Source of the DNA: Heterobilharzia americana
Taxonomy: Eukaryota; Platyhelminthes; Trematoda; Strigeidida; Schistosomatidae
Length of the DNA: 64,000 nt
NCBI GenBank assembly: GCA_944470555.2
Contig: OX104134.1
Span: forward strand, 10,767,248 to 10,831,247
Reading direction: 5' to 3'
Part shown: positions 23,060 through 37,940 of the stretch, in pieces
Numbering within the stretch: position 1 is the stretch's first letter
Layout: every line of letters starts with the position of its first letter
Notes under the pieces: model-generated
The model's database searches: none
Seen by the model: only the letters and a program-made list of their open reading frames with translations
Told to the model about the DNA's origin: nothing
Made by a program: the position numbers and the translations under genes

Positions 23060-23147
23060 TCATTCATCTTTCACTGATGATGCTGGCACTAATGATCGAC
23101 TTGGTGGTGGTGGTCGAAAATTCACCAACTGCCTCCCAACTAGATAT
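23060..23147 (-). CDS. MARCHF6: MARCH6 last exon with stop codon
   Basis: Acceptor AATTTCAG. It reads 'KYLVGRQLVNFRPPPPSRSL' and ends '...SSVKDE' with TGA at 23062-23060. The LVN segment is the conserved C-terminal element with its Asn, followed by a Pro-rich tail as in the vertebrate protein. Confidence 0.95.
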
Positions 23148-26100
23148 CTGAAATTAATTCAATACGAAATGTAGTTTACAGATGCGAAAAGAATTCTTAA
23201 AGGATCATTAAAATGTAAGTGATAAGAGGATGACCGTACAGAACCTCAACCTATTAACCAGAACTTACTTTTCATCTTTGATATGCAAATAGAGACGTCG
23301 TACTTGATCGATGCACAAACCGCATAAAACAGCACACACAGAGGACGCAAGAAGAAATGGATATATGTACCGAAATACAACTTCGTTATCTAGTACTGTA
23401 GATGAAAAGAAAAAACAATGACAATCTATTCAACAGAAATTGACAACACCAAACATTGTAAAACTAAAGCTTTTTCATGAGAATGTATTTTTCAGGTCAG
23501 CTTGTATGAAGCTTACAGGATGCAGTGTGGTGCCGAATACAATTTCGCCATTTCAGTGAAATCGCGAACTGATGTATTTTTGTGTACTTTCCTAGTTCAT
23601 TATTTATCTCGTCACTTCAACCAGATTTCTCTCAAAATACTTAAGTTTTCTATGACGATTATTAATGTATCACTGTTTAACAGCACAAGGACTATTGACT
23701 ACGGTTCATTTGTAAAAAGTGGTGTTTCATAGACCAAAGCGACGACGAATTGTTTTCCAATGTAGGTACAGCGTAACAAAATTTCGTAGTTAATTATACC
23801 AAAAATTTCAATGAGACCACATATTTTTTTCAAAAACAGAAAAAGTCATTAACCTAGTTCTGTCCAACTCACACCACACTCTTCAATATACCGTGGAAAA
23901 GGAAGATGAAAAATCTACTTGATTGTGTTTCAGAGGGTGAAATTAATGCTTATATTATGCTAGGCAAGTGGAATTTCAGGTTGGTATTCATCATGGACTA
24001 ACATCAGTTGGAGTTTGTAGACAAAGATGTACGAAAATCGTCATAAAAATACACTTCTAAAAGTTGACAGGATGAAATATTTTAATTCGCTAATTTCGAT
24101 GTGATTTCGCCATGGGTAACTTCAAAATCTCAGCAGCCACGTCGATGTTCATGGACTAGGGAATAGACCATATATTCTGTGTGAAAACTAATTCAACTCA
24201 CTGGTTGGTTCTTCAAACCTCTGTTGGTGGGCGGGTTTCGAACCCACGACTTGACTGAGGGTCAGTTACTTAGACCCATGAACAGGATCCTCACGAAGTA
24301 ATCTTGTTTGTCAACTGATTTCGTCATGAAATCATGGGCAGTACAGTTATATCACACAGGAATTATAAAATAGTTGTATACTCTATGCATTTTCAAAGTG
24401 AGCTGCAGAATGTGTGAGCGGCGGGATAAATTTGTTGACACACGTTGAACTTTTAGGAAGTTAAAAAAATAAATATTTCAACATCAAAGTATTGTCTTAG
24501 CTTGTAGCGATTTGACATACTGAGATTTTTCACTGTTTATCTCGTATTTCATGTTTGTTTTTTGAGATGCATTCATTCTAGTTCACATTTGTACACAAAC
24601 CTGATTGTCGTTTCGAAAGGAATACAACTGGTAAGTTTTTTCTGTACCATGCAAATATACAAACTGTATATTCAGAAAACCTTATTTTATGCGTAATATC
24701 TTACCGAGAAGTGGACTGATATAGTAGGCTATCAAGTAGGGTACACTTAAGAATAATCCAATGGTCACAAACAATGGTGCAGTTGCCCAAAGCAGACGCA
24801 TAGACCGAGCATTTTGTCGGTGATGTAAAACTTCATCATGCAATACCTCTAAACGATTCCGCAACCACCAAGGAGGTCCAATAAGAGTGAGTAAAATAGT
24901 CACTTTCAGAAGCATTATCCCGAATATCCAATGCTAAAAAAGCAAAAAAATAAAATGCTACGCTTATACAAGTATTTGATTCAAACAGACATCTTAAAAC
25001 ACGCTGAACACAGCCTCATGAAAAGTTAAGTCGATCAGCTTACAATTCTTTAAACGAATCAATAAATTTAAAAACTTGAGCATTCAAATAATGACGACTA
25101 AAATCATAAGCGACGGGTCGATGATTTACGTGGATGTACAGTTCCGAAGTTAGGATTTAAATAACCCAATAATAATTTGAGAAATGACGCTCTAAATCGC
25201 ACAATCAGTACAAGTTTGGCTTGACATCAGTTATGAAAACAACCTTGCATGTACGATGCACTCTCGAAACTACTGTCATCCATTATCTCCTACCAACAAT
25301 GGGAACCGCAAAAGATGTCGATTAATCAACGAAAAAACAAAATATTACATATAAAAATATCCTATTTGCAAAGAAATTTGGTGAAAGTGGAAAAACAGCG
25401 AATGAAATGTTAACATGTACACCGATTTTGCTATCAGCGAAATACCTAAGGGGAGATATTGCTTTTTGTCAGATCAGTTTCTTTACTTTCAAAACAAAAA
25501 TATCTTGGTATCTCCAAGTGTTGAACAGATCTCACAACTTCTGATAAGCAGGAAATGGGATTTCATTCTTCCACCTTGAAGATTTGTCACACACCAGCGG
25601 TACGTAAAGAATTGACTTTCTACCGAAAAAAACTATTCATTGATAGGTGAAATGAAAAGGAAGTCTAGAGTTCTGCGCTACCTAAAAGCATCAAAGTGAT
25701 ACTATGTATGAATCTCAAATTTAAATATGATATAGTGAGATTCTTCAAGTTTCCCTTTCAATAAAGTTCAGGGAAAATTAATTGGATGGTGATTATGTAT
25801 CACTTCAATCAACATGGCAACTCAACAAATACAAGGTAGCAGCGTTAGCAACAGCGTGTTAACCAGTTTATTTGCTGCTTTAGAGTTAAGTAAACAGGTT
25901 ATAACACCAGGACATTGTAGAGAAGTGTTGGTGAGGATGTCTCAGCTTGGTTGTCAGTAGGAGAATGCAAACTAAGTAGTGGCTTGATTGTTTAGCATAT
26001 TGTTCTATCTGATTACCCAGTGTTCATAGCAAATGCACCCATTATTATTTACACTAAGACTAGATTACCCGAAGGGATCTCACTTGCTGTTCCCTAGTAC

Positions 26101-29051
26101 AACAGAAACCCTTTCTATCGATAACCGAAACACTCAGGTTTGTTTACAAAAGCGCTCTGTCTAGCCCTTGTCTGCTTCGATGGCCTTAATTCTAAAACTT
26201 AGTAACACTATGAAGCTGATTTTTCTTAACGTAATCTATCCTTATTTGCTTGATAAACTTGCACTTCAGTATCGGAAACTTTACCTTCTTCTTACTGATA
26301 ACAATATTTTCATTCCTAAGCCTTAATTTTCACAAAACGTATTATTGAACTGTAGTCATCACTTTAGCATATGCATATTTTTTGTATTTCATGAAAAGGA
26401 TTTGCTTATTCCTTGAATGTCTTATATTTCTTGTTATTCTCATTTGGAGTTTGGAAATTATTTCGCCGCCAGTTTGTAGTTAACCTCTGACCTAAATACT
26501 GCTATGATGACAACAGTCCACTTCGCTAACACATCTTTTTAGTTTACATTGAATGAGCGCTTTTAATATTGTGGACTTATCAGAGTTGACGTTTATCAGC
26601 TAACATAAGGAAGATGGCAATTTTCTGAAAAACATGTTAAAAATCATAAGATTTCAGATTGGTATTCATCATGGACTGAATAGCAACCTGATATCAATAA
26701 ATAAATCCTCACAAACCTCAAAATTAAATTATAAGATTTATTCGCGCAAACACATGTAACACTATCTCTATTTGAAACAATTAGTTCCCTTTATAAACTT
26801 CGAAAAACAATAAAAAGACGTAGTTTGTCTGAACCGTGTAATGTATTTAGTTAACAGACTGAATAATCTGATCACACACGTACTTGTCATAGGTACTTAT
26901 ATAAAATTATGACATGAGAATGTGAAAAGGTCATGCAAGAAGGCCAAATAACAATGAAAATCAATACAGCGAAACTGATAGTACACCGAGCTTGGTTTCA
27001 GAGTTGATCTCAGTGAGCTAGGTTTAATATGATAAGAGATTGTCATGGGATAACCAAAGGTGGCTTAAACTTCCTAGTAGCTAAAACCTCAACAACGTTA
27101 AGGATCTGTTCCCAACACGTTTTATACATATGTCTAAAGGATGTGTCACAACGAAATGCTTAGCAATCGAGGAACTTAGAAGTCTTTTACCAACATTTAT
27201 GGGTTCAGGTGATTCAATTTGCTTCTGAAGCCACTTTGCAATATCCTCTGAGTCACTTTATTGGATGGATCTATGTGTCTTCCCGATGTATGTCTCACCA
27301 CACGTACATTTGAATAAGTAGATGTAATGGGATGCGATTTAGTCGCTCTCATGCTGTAAGGGTTTAACAAAGTACACAGGCTTGATGGTTTCTTTTAATC
27401 CGACCCTGGTTACATAGTAAGTCGTTCTAATAACAGTGTTGTCTCTGTTTAATGGTTGCATCTCGAGTCACCTTTTGTACGGAAGACTGATGACGACATC
27501 CTTGTTCAGGACAAAGTTAAGAGCAGGTCTCCGCACCTTGGCTACTTTGCATCGACCAACAAATTTAGTTAGTTAGTTATTTTCCGACAATTTTCCAATC
27601 AGTGTTCTTGTCTAGTCTTTGAAAGTATCATCTACACATATTCATTGAAGAACTTAACTAAAGCTAGTTTGTACTGAAGTAGACAGAAGCTATGATACTT
27701 CGAAAATTGCCCTGTCCATGCAGTTTTTCTGAAGGCATATCGTTTTATGGATCCATCCTGCCACCAACTAGTTAAATATGTCCAAGCAATCATCGACCCC
27801 TTCCATACATGTCAAGGATATGCTGCTCTGTGATTCGTTCAATCCGTTTAGAATTTAAGCGGACTGACTTGAATTATCAAATATAATTAGGATATCATCG
27901 ACATGTCTTAAACATAGACGGGCTTTGACTCTGTCCCTAAACCCCTTTTACTTAGACAAGCTTGCCAGAATTCACATGGAGTCCTGGATTGTAAATAGTC
28001 TTGATTGTTATTTTTCCGAGAGAGGATACTAAGCTCTATACAAACGGAAGCGCTCTACTTCACTACTGGGTGAAGCCGGTGTGCCGTTCTTTCTCCTTTC
28101 TTGGTCTGTCTTTTGCATGACTTACCAACTTCAACTAAAGCTAACTTTGTTAAGTACACAGATGACCTAACAGTATCCATGCCGATCATCTCTTCAGATT
28201 GTTATCAGTTTAATAACTTCTTAACTGAAATTGGTCACTGGTTTCCCTTAAATGGCCTCATACTTAATCCCTCAAAATGTAAAACGGTTAATTTTAGTTT
28301 AAACGTGAACAACACCTTTGTAAATTCCTTCAGTCCCATAACTTCTGTCATATACATGGTTCTGTTGTAGCGAATGTATCAAGAGTGGTCCATTTTAGCT
28401 TATGCTTTGCTTCTGATCTTTCTTGGTCCTTTCGCTTGGCTTTTTATATAAGGAAACTCAGACTGCCTAGCATAACTCACTCAGCGCCTACTCTTACGTG
28501 TCATTGATTACTGTGTTTTGCCTATAACTACTTATTGCTCTCCCTTATTTTCTCCTGGACTCCGGGAAAAAGACTACGATGTGTTACGTAGGATTTCGAA
28601 GGCTGTTAGTAGAACGAGTGGTACACCACTGGCCGTGCTAATAAATGCGGTAAACTGCTGACTAAGAATATTTTATCTGATGACAAGAATCCTCCGCATC
28701 TGCACCTCTCTCTATGTCTGTCCTTCGGGAAGACAAGAAGCAAATGTATTAAACTTTATGCATGCACGACCACATACAAAATTCAACTATACCTTATTTA
28801 GCTTGTGTGTTGTGTGTAGAAAATCATATCAAATGTAGTCCTAACAATAAACTTTGCAATAACGAACAGTTATTACGTCTCTGAAGTCATTAGACATTTC
28901 AATAACCATGTTGTTCTTGATTACATATTGTTAAACAGCACCATTATTAGTATATATTTGAAAAATGCTGTACAACGGGTACACTTATGCAATATCAAAT
29001 GCTAAGAACCCTGTACCATAAACATAATTATGGTTCAGAGTAAAGCAAATA

Positions 29052-29108
<57 letters not shown>

Positions 29109-32100
29109 GGATGTGGTAATTGTGGCTGTTGATTTCAATGAATTAAATTTTTCTTAGGTAATCCTGTTTATACCGAGTAGTTTCACTAAATTAGCGGCTA
29201 CTGTTCCCCGTAGCAATCGTACTTTTTCTGAAGAGCAGTCTCTGGTAAATTTATTTTCATCTTTAAGAGTAGAAGATGTTCTACATTTATATTTGATTTT
29301 ATCTATGGTCACAACACCTGAGTCTTTTGCCGGGTCTGAAAACTAGAACTAGGGTTATCTCGTAGTTTTTTCGTGGCTCTGAAATGTTAAAGAGTTAGTG
29401 TGCTTTTCTGGTTCTGAGGGCTATCAAAAACTGGTGAGTGATATCCACCCGTTTAGCTTTCAACCAGCACCGATAGTCACTAGAAGTTGAAACAAGAGGT
29501 TTCAGGTGGCCGTAATGATTTTAAAACTGTACGTGAATAGCCAAGTCTGATGACTGCAAGTAAAGAATACAAAATCTAACTTCAAGGAAAGGATTTCTTC
29601 TAACATGTGGACGATGTCACTGTAGAAAGATTATAATCACATACTTATCTAGGTTAACAGGGAAATAATTTATATGATTTTTATTATCAAGTGAATTGCT
29701 TAACTTCCAATGCTTATTGGGATTCATTTTGAGAATGATATTACTGTAAAATAGTAGGATGATAAGTACGTGTATGATCAGATTGTACAAAATGTGCTGC
29801 GCAAGTACACTACACGGTTCAGACAAACTAAGTCTTCTTATTACCTCCACTGAAAATCAAACACTTCAGTAGCTAAAGCCGTAGTATTTTAAGTCTTTGG
29901 TCGTTGAAGCAGACGTTCTTATTCTATCCTACTATGTGGTTAGGATAACCTTACTTGGCAGTTGGGTGTTTATGTTTGTGTTTGATAAGATATTTGGGTA
30001 ATAGCAGTGTCCTTAGTATATCAACGACTCACTCCGTCATCACATCATTCAGACGTACAGAGATTCATCATTCAACAAAGCTTACGAAACCCAAAAATCA
30101 TTCTCATGTGATATTACTTTGTTTTCACCTTCGTATCGATACAAATCAGGTTATTATCACGAAACGTCTTGTAATAATACTGATAGGTTTACTTAAACAG
30201 GAGCTTAAAGTTATCGTAACCAAGTTAGTGTGAAGACTATTAATCAGATCATAACAAACCTCCCAAAATCCAATAATGATCGTTTTCCTAGCTCCAACAC
30301 GGAAGGGTACAATGAAAATAAAATTGACCAACAGTCCCATAGCTGATGGTAGTATGCCAAGTAGAATCACTGCAGTACATAACAGGCGAAACCAATTCAG
30401 TGATATGCGCAGGCAATTCCGTACATGTATTCCAATATTTGTGTCAGTAATGGATGCATAACGCCGATTTAGATCAGCCATTGGGGCCATTGGAAGTGCT
30501 GGTCGTCGGATAGTAATTTCACAAGTTGTACCCAAACGAGTCCAAATTCTAAACACACGAAGTGGTCTTGACCAAGAAATTAGATTACCACACTGTCCAA
30601 TTAAAATAATGACTTGCCAAAACGCAGAGAAAACAAAAGGTATACTGGAAAATAAGAATGTAAAAGTACTGCGATAAGATAACAGGATAAAAATAAGACG
30701 CCACAGGACATACTGCTAGTCACTAAGATAAAAATAATATTATGAACAACCTGGAGTATCCAGCAATCCGTATAAGGGCCCCTCTACTAACAGAGGTCGG
30801 TGAACTCGACCCTGCATAGCAACGGGAAATTACAAGTATCAAACAACAAGACGTACTTATTTCCAGATAACACATTCATGGTAAATGAAAAAAATATGGA
30901 GACCTTGTGGTTATTTTGAATCCCACTCACTCCCAATTTATGTATGAAACAAACAAGCTGGTGATTGTTGTCTGATACTTGTAATTCCCCGTTGCCATAT
31001 GGGGTCGAATCGTTCAACATCTGTTTGGCAAAGAAGAATGGATAGCATTGTTAAAGGAGGTAATTATGAAATGAATGGGTTCTCCCTTATTCACTACATA
31101 CAATCTAACCCGAGATCGAGTATTTCAAGCAAGGGTTAAGTGTACAAATAAAGCGCTGTAGGAAGAATAAAACGGATTTTTGAAGTTAACTACAAAGAAA
31201 AAAGAGTAAGTAGTTGCATTCAACCACAGAAGATGATACATGCTGAATCAGATGAAAATCGCCCAACGAAATTCCACGACTGCACATTCCACGTCGTGGA
31301 AAAAAGTGTCACAAATTTCACCCGTTGTAGGCTATCGATGCAGGTAACATAAACTACTTGTGGTATGAGAATAACATTTGGCCACTGTGGCAGACTGCAA
31401 TTTTATTTCATAAAGGTCCTTATTTTTTATATATCACGCAGTGAAACAGCAATATTTCCTGATGACGTCCAGTAAAACTTATGGCTCATAATCGTATCAC
31501 GGTAATCACCACTTTTTGAAGTTCTGTTTTCATTCTTTTGCTCTATCCTAAAATTTACTCGCGTTATTGTTAAATATGTCCCTCTATCCTAGACTAATGT
31601 GTGTGACAGCACCGTTGTAGTAAAGCTCCTCTTTACATTCTTCATCTTACCAAGGTCTACCAATTTATCTTTAGCTGTTTCTATGTTGTACTAACCTAAC
31701 TGACACCGGTAAGCTAAACTGAACTACGTACTTGAGAATTAGAACTGCATAATCCATGCCACGAAATTGTGGAATTACTTCATACAAAACACAAAAGCAC
31801 GCTGTAAATTGTTCGAAACGCTATCCAGTAAATAAACTGTTTCATCGTATTGTATACAATCAACAATCTTCCAGCGTCCACGTTTCTCTCCTACATTAAG
31901 CCAACGAGAATGTTAAGTGGCTTAAAACCACATATCAGTCACTTATAAATTTGGTTCGAAACTAAAAGTTAGGAAGACCGTCTCAAACTGGAAACAATGA
32001 AACGCAGCAGCACCTGATGGTTTTTCATCAAAAGTTTCAAGGATCGACGTAGAATACTAACCAGTACAGCCACACAGGAATCATGCAGTGTTTCACAATC

Positions 32101-35100
32101 GAAGGTAATCCCAACAAAATGGTTTACATCCTTCATCATCCCTATCTATAAGAAGGTAAAGATATTTTCACATGACAACCACGAAGAGATCAGTTTAACT
32201 AACATCCTGTCCAAGATTCCTCGATCCGTAATTACACCCCACCTAGATAGAAATCAACGATCACCAAACTCAGGGAAACCAGATAGGTTTCAGACCTGGA
32301 CGACAATACACTCATCAAATATCCACCCTTAAACAGCTTCGAAAAACACACATCACTAACCATACAACACACTCCACAGATTTCTTCACTTCAACGCGCC
32401 ACTCCACTCTGTCGATCGAGAGGTGTCACGGCAGTGACCGATCTGCAGAGAGCACCAAACAAGTATCCAATGCTAATCAAAGCTGTCTACTCGAAACCAA
32501 CAACCCATGTAACGGCTTATGGACAGTTGTTATCTGAAATGACGACAATTACTGGTGTCCCGCAATTATGCCTGTTGTCACCGTTATTCTTTAATTTTGT
32601 GATACACTCCTTGATGAACATAGCCAGAGATGCCTCCAAAACTAACAGCATTTGAACTACTACCAAACAGACACATGTTTAACTCGTAGTATGCAGACAA
32701 AACACTCCGGCTAGTCAAACAAGCCTTGAGCACAAATCTGAGTATGTTTGACAAGCATTTTGAACCTGTCTAGAGAAAGACAGTGCTTCCAAACTGGCCA
32801 GCATCATCGACCCTGAGTTTGGAAATATAGAGCTGTGGTGGATGCCGTTGATCACGTTTTCTGCTTGGGGAGTTGTATCAGCCCAGATGCGTTGGTCACT
32901 GAAGAAAAATGCAGCTCGGATTTAGAAGGCTCATCCAATACTTGCCTTTTGGAATTATTTCTGGCGCCCGTAAGATATCTGAACAACTTTGAAATAACAA
33001 TTTTGCTGAGCTGCAGTTCGTTTTGTCCTATTTTACGTCTGTGAGACAGGGTCCTTGGAGGCAGAACATATCAAGTTGTTGCAAGGTTTTGATCATAAGT
33101 GCCTTTGTGGCGTTTCTAACTTTTGGTTGAGTCGCTATGCTGGCAGTGGTGAACAAGGACGCAGGATACTAGCAAAAGAAGACAAGTTAGTCGATGAAGG
33201 AAGTGAAGTGTCTTGGACATGTGTTGAGCATGCTGACCCACTGCCTTTCTCGACGTGCGATATTAGCTGAAATAGGCTGGAGTTGGTAGAAAATTAAGGG
33301 TTATCATACCAAGAAGTGGTACAAGACTGTTAACTTTCTCACTATTAGTCTCATCTGTGTGAGGAGGTTTAGACTGTTTGGTTGGGGTCTTCGAGATAAA
33401 TAAAAAAAAATCAGTGGTTGTAGATCGTTGGTGGTATGGCTATAAAAGGTCACAATGGGACAAACGTATTCACCTTCTGACAACTTCGAAAGTTTAAACA
33501 TTTTCATTAATCTTTGGTTATTTCCTCCCTTTACTACTAAACACTTTTGTCCATTCTAATATTATTCCTTTTCTACTAAGTTTTTCTTTGTATACTGCTG
33601 AGAAATGTGACAACTTGAACCGATAACTTTTTGTGTGATGTCCCGCATTTATTTTGTCTGTCTGATCTTCCCGTTATCAAGACGACTAATAACAGGAAAA
33701 GAGAAACTATCGAAAATGACCATTCCTACGAGCGTTTATAGATTAAATTGTCTTTGTGGAAACAGTTGCAAAGAAAGATTAAGCTGGCAGCTCGCATCAT
33801 CAGTTCATCGATCAATGTCAAGCACTGACAGATAAAAGAAGAATAAGTCTAATCAAAGATACAAGTAATTAGATTCACAAAACTAAGCTACTATCGTCTT
33901 ATGAATAAGTGGAGCTGTGGGTCATTGGTTTATTGAGATAACTTTCAATCGATAAAGCACGGGTTCGAGCAGCCTGATAATATCACACAATAAGTATAGC
34001 TCATTGCTTACTGCATGAGTGTGCACAAGGTTGCTGAGTGTATTTCGATTTTCTGAATAGTACAAAATATCTGTTAACTTTGCTATATGTTCTAACATAC
34101 TTCGTCGGGATAACTCAAGTAAAATACACCTTATACGATGGATTTTACGAATATACACTGAAATTTGGTTACACATAACAATGATTCACACCTCATGAAG
34201 GCTACCGGAAAATAACTTTCTGTATTACTGACATACACAAACACATGCAGATAATTCGATACAACATCTACATCGAAATATTATAGAAGACACTGTATAA
34301 ATAAACGAATAATAACTCTGTCATTATCATCATTCTCTACAGTTTATGTATGTGATCTCTGACCCTATTAACTTTAGATGACCCACATATTTCTCAGATG
34401 AATATTACCTGCATGCAGATACGAAGTATTAGTCTAATATGCAGTTTCTCAATCACTTCTACAGTGAATGGGAAGGTGTTAGTTCTCAAAATTTCAGTAG
34501 GCGTTCGATTCCAAACTAATTCGTAAAACCTACAACAAGCATCACGAAAAGCAACTGGTTAACAGAGTAAACAAAATAATTGATGCTTATAAACAATTCA
34601 AAAGAATACATCAGAGAAAGGTAGAATCAGAGGAATGATCAACTAGATCTGCTTGCCTTTTTGAGCTGTTACATAAATAGAATTAGGGAGGTTATTCTAG
34701 TCACTGGCTTCCTAACATCTGCTAAATTAGTTACTTATCCTCGTATATATATATTGAACTAAACTTACCACGGAGCCAAACGAAGCAACAAACCCAGAAC
34801 AGTAAAACCGCCCACCAATGCGATAGCATCGTGCTTTGATGTGGAGCCGCTTCCATTCAAATTCAGTAAAAAACGTCCAATGCCAACTGGAACGATCATT
34901 AAAGTTAGACTCAAACATATCAGACTAATGAGTAACATCACGACTAGACCAGAAATTCGTAGTCTGAAGTAGCTCGTTCTTTTGTATGGCACATAACGTG
35001 TGAAAAATTCATCATCTGCATTAGCATCCTCTTGTCCATCACCTTCAGGTTGAGGGTGTTCATAAGATGGATTACTGGTAGATGAATTGCCTTCATGAGA

Positions 35101-37874
35101 TGATGAAAATACAGTGTACACTTCTGTCTGAAGGTTATTAACGTCATTACTTGAGTTTTTTTGAGATGATTCACCAGATGTTAACTCTTGATTAGGATGA
35201 CTATTCGACAAAGACGTTCCAGCCCGTGGCCATAGTCTCGATTTGAATGGCACTTCTCTACCGTTCTCAGTTACAATAAAATCCTATTTAAGGAAGTGAA
35301 AAGTGAATTTTCTTAAAAGGATATTTTATAATAGTTATTCAGTCCATACTGCTATAACATGAACTTAAAATTAAGCTAACTTATAACAACTTCACTGGAT
35401 GGATACAAGTTTCTTTGCTAGTACTAGGAATATATGATGAGGAACTTATGGCTGTATATAGTGATAAGAAATAATAGCATACACTCAACAATCACGAACT
35501 GGTTTTTACACTAGGTACCTATGATCTGTGACCTAATGATATTACTTGACTGGTAAGACCACGATAGTTAAAGCAGAGTTCAAACCTGTGGCCAACAGCT
35601 TGAAAGTTGGGTGCTTAGACTAATAAACCACAGATCCACAGATATGTTTTCAAATATAGTCGTAAATCTTATGGACGTTATAATTTAAGCCTAATTTCAG
35701 ATCTCAATCCTAGAAGTACTTCAAAAGCCTAGTGGTACCGGCGTATTATGGAACATATGGAATATATGTTAGTTAAAGTTGGACCCAGTGCTAAAGGATA
35801 TAGTAATGTGCAGGATACACTGAAAAAGTGAATAACGATGCTTCTTATTAACATTATCTTCAAATAGCATTTAACTACTGCGAACAAATGCAGAAATATA
35901 CAGTTTCCAGAACAAAGCGAATTCCAGAGTGGTATTCATCATAAACTGACATTATCTGGAGAACCACTGAAAACCGAAGAGCTGAGTTGTTCCGGTATGG
36001 GGCTCAGCAGTGTCTACCGACGACCCCATCAAGGATCTAACCCAAGACCTTAAGGTTTCGTAGTGAGTACTTAATCAATGAGCCACTGGGTTGGAATCTA
36101 ATGGTTCATATTTTCCTATTTCTGCCAATTCGCTACATAGCACAACCCACTATCCGATGCCATTGTTGTGTATCTGTCCTCATATCCATCTTGGTTTACC
36201 CCACAGGTCACAAATTCGCATTCGGAGTTTGGGAAATTTCATTTAATCCCCAAATACCTCCAAAGTGAAAAGAAGGTGGGCTCGTCTATTTTTACATCTG
36301 ACTGGAAATTACTGACAGGACAAAACAAATGGAACCTATCACCTATGCCAAACCACATTCCATTCGTAAAGAGTTAGGTGTCACAGCATACGTATGATTG
36401 CTCTTATTTGCCGACAGTCGCTGAAGTCTCTTACTGTTGATCTGACCCATGTGAGGAAGGAGATGTAGACTGTCTGGTTGTGGTCCCCAAGACGAAAGGA
36501 ATCAGCAGTGGTTGAGGGTTTGACTCTTGGTGACACGGTTGAAAATCGGTCACAATGGTGCAGATGTATTCATCCTTTAACATCTGGAGCCTCAATATTT
36601 GCACTAACTGTGAAATTCAGATTGTTTACTCTCACATTACTTTATCTACTTTGATATCAGTCCTTTTCTGTCCACCTGTTCTTTGTATAGTACTGTGAAG
36701 TGTGGCAAGTTGAGTCGATGCATGTGTATTTGAGGTTCTGTGTTGATGATATCTGATTATCTATATCGGAAATTATTGCACTTCAATAGCAAAAAGTGAA
36801 AACCAATAAAATAGGGAAGATAGAAATGAGAGCGAAAAAAAGGGTACACGTATTTCAGACAATATATCAAGAATTCTTTGAGGAGACAGCACAAATTTAT
36901 TCACTTCATTTCTGATCATTTCAGAAGCATTTTACCTAGCTTAACAAGTATCCTCTAGTAATCCGGTTGGCTTCAGACAGTAGCTATAATATTTTCTAAA
37001 GCTTTAGTGGCTTCATACGCCACTGACACGGCTCGGAAACATTCAGATGAAATGTGCTACCTTTTCCAAACAAATATGAATCCAATTAATAAGGCACTTA
37101 CAAAGTAATCTAAAACTGTCTTAACTGTAAGCAAACGAAACAAAAAAATAAGTTTAGGAAAGCAGTGTCCAAACAATTCGCAAAAAAGTTAGTTTTTGAA
37201 AACTGTTCCCAACACCATAACATACTTATTTATACAACAACGAAATACATGCAATCATGATCAAATGCTTTCGAACTTTAAAGAGTTCTGATTAATCACT
37301 ACTTTTTCCCCACATATTGTTTCTGTTCGCTTTCTGTACGAAGCATATGCAAAGTGTACTGTGAGTGGATGGGCTAAATAAGTTAATACTGATGATCCAA
37401 TATTATATACCAATTTAAAGAAAAAGGTCAACTAACCCCGGGTGAAAATGGGACATCTCCTAATAAGTAACTACGCAAGCCCAATATCCATGCTACGCTT
37501 ACACACCACCAACGTAAAAGTTGACGAAGACTAGCTTTAGCTTGAACATCTAGCAAAAATGGAAGCACAACTTGTAACAGGATCATCTCCAGCGAATAAT
37601 CTAATGGACTATCACTTAAATATACAAGAAAAAGAAATAAAAATAGCTTGGATGTAACATGGACTAAAAAAAACCTTATGCATCAAAGTAAATGTTTTAA
37701 ATTCATATAGAACTGATGTACACAACTTAATGAAATGTGATTTCCAGAAGTAAAATTAGGTCACTTCTAGCATAATATGTTTTCCAAATGCTCTCACTGA
37801 TGAATCTCAAATGTAGTGAAATAAGAGAGTATGTAATGCTGTGTAAAGGACAAGCCTTTGAGAAACTGACAAAA

Positions 37875-37940
<66 letters not shown>

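Noticed and set aside
24225..24300. tRNA gene on the minus strand
   Set aside because: Good T-arm, but no D-arm or acceptor stem; tRNA-derived repeat instead.
29056..29109. CRISPR-like or satellite array
   Set aside because: Plain trinucleotide repeat at the end of a LINE; no spacers anywhere in the window.
29158..29346. DENN-domain protein
   Set aside because: Only one short segment recalls a DENN core; no neighbouring motif supports it, so the function was left open.
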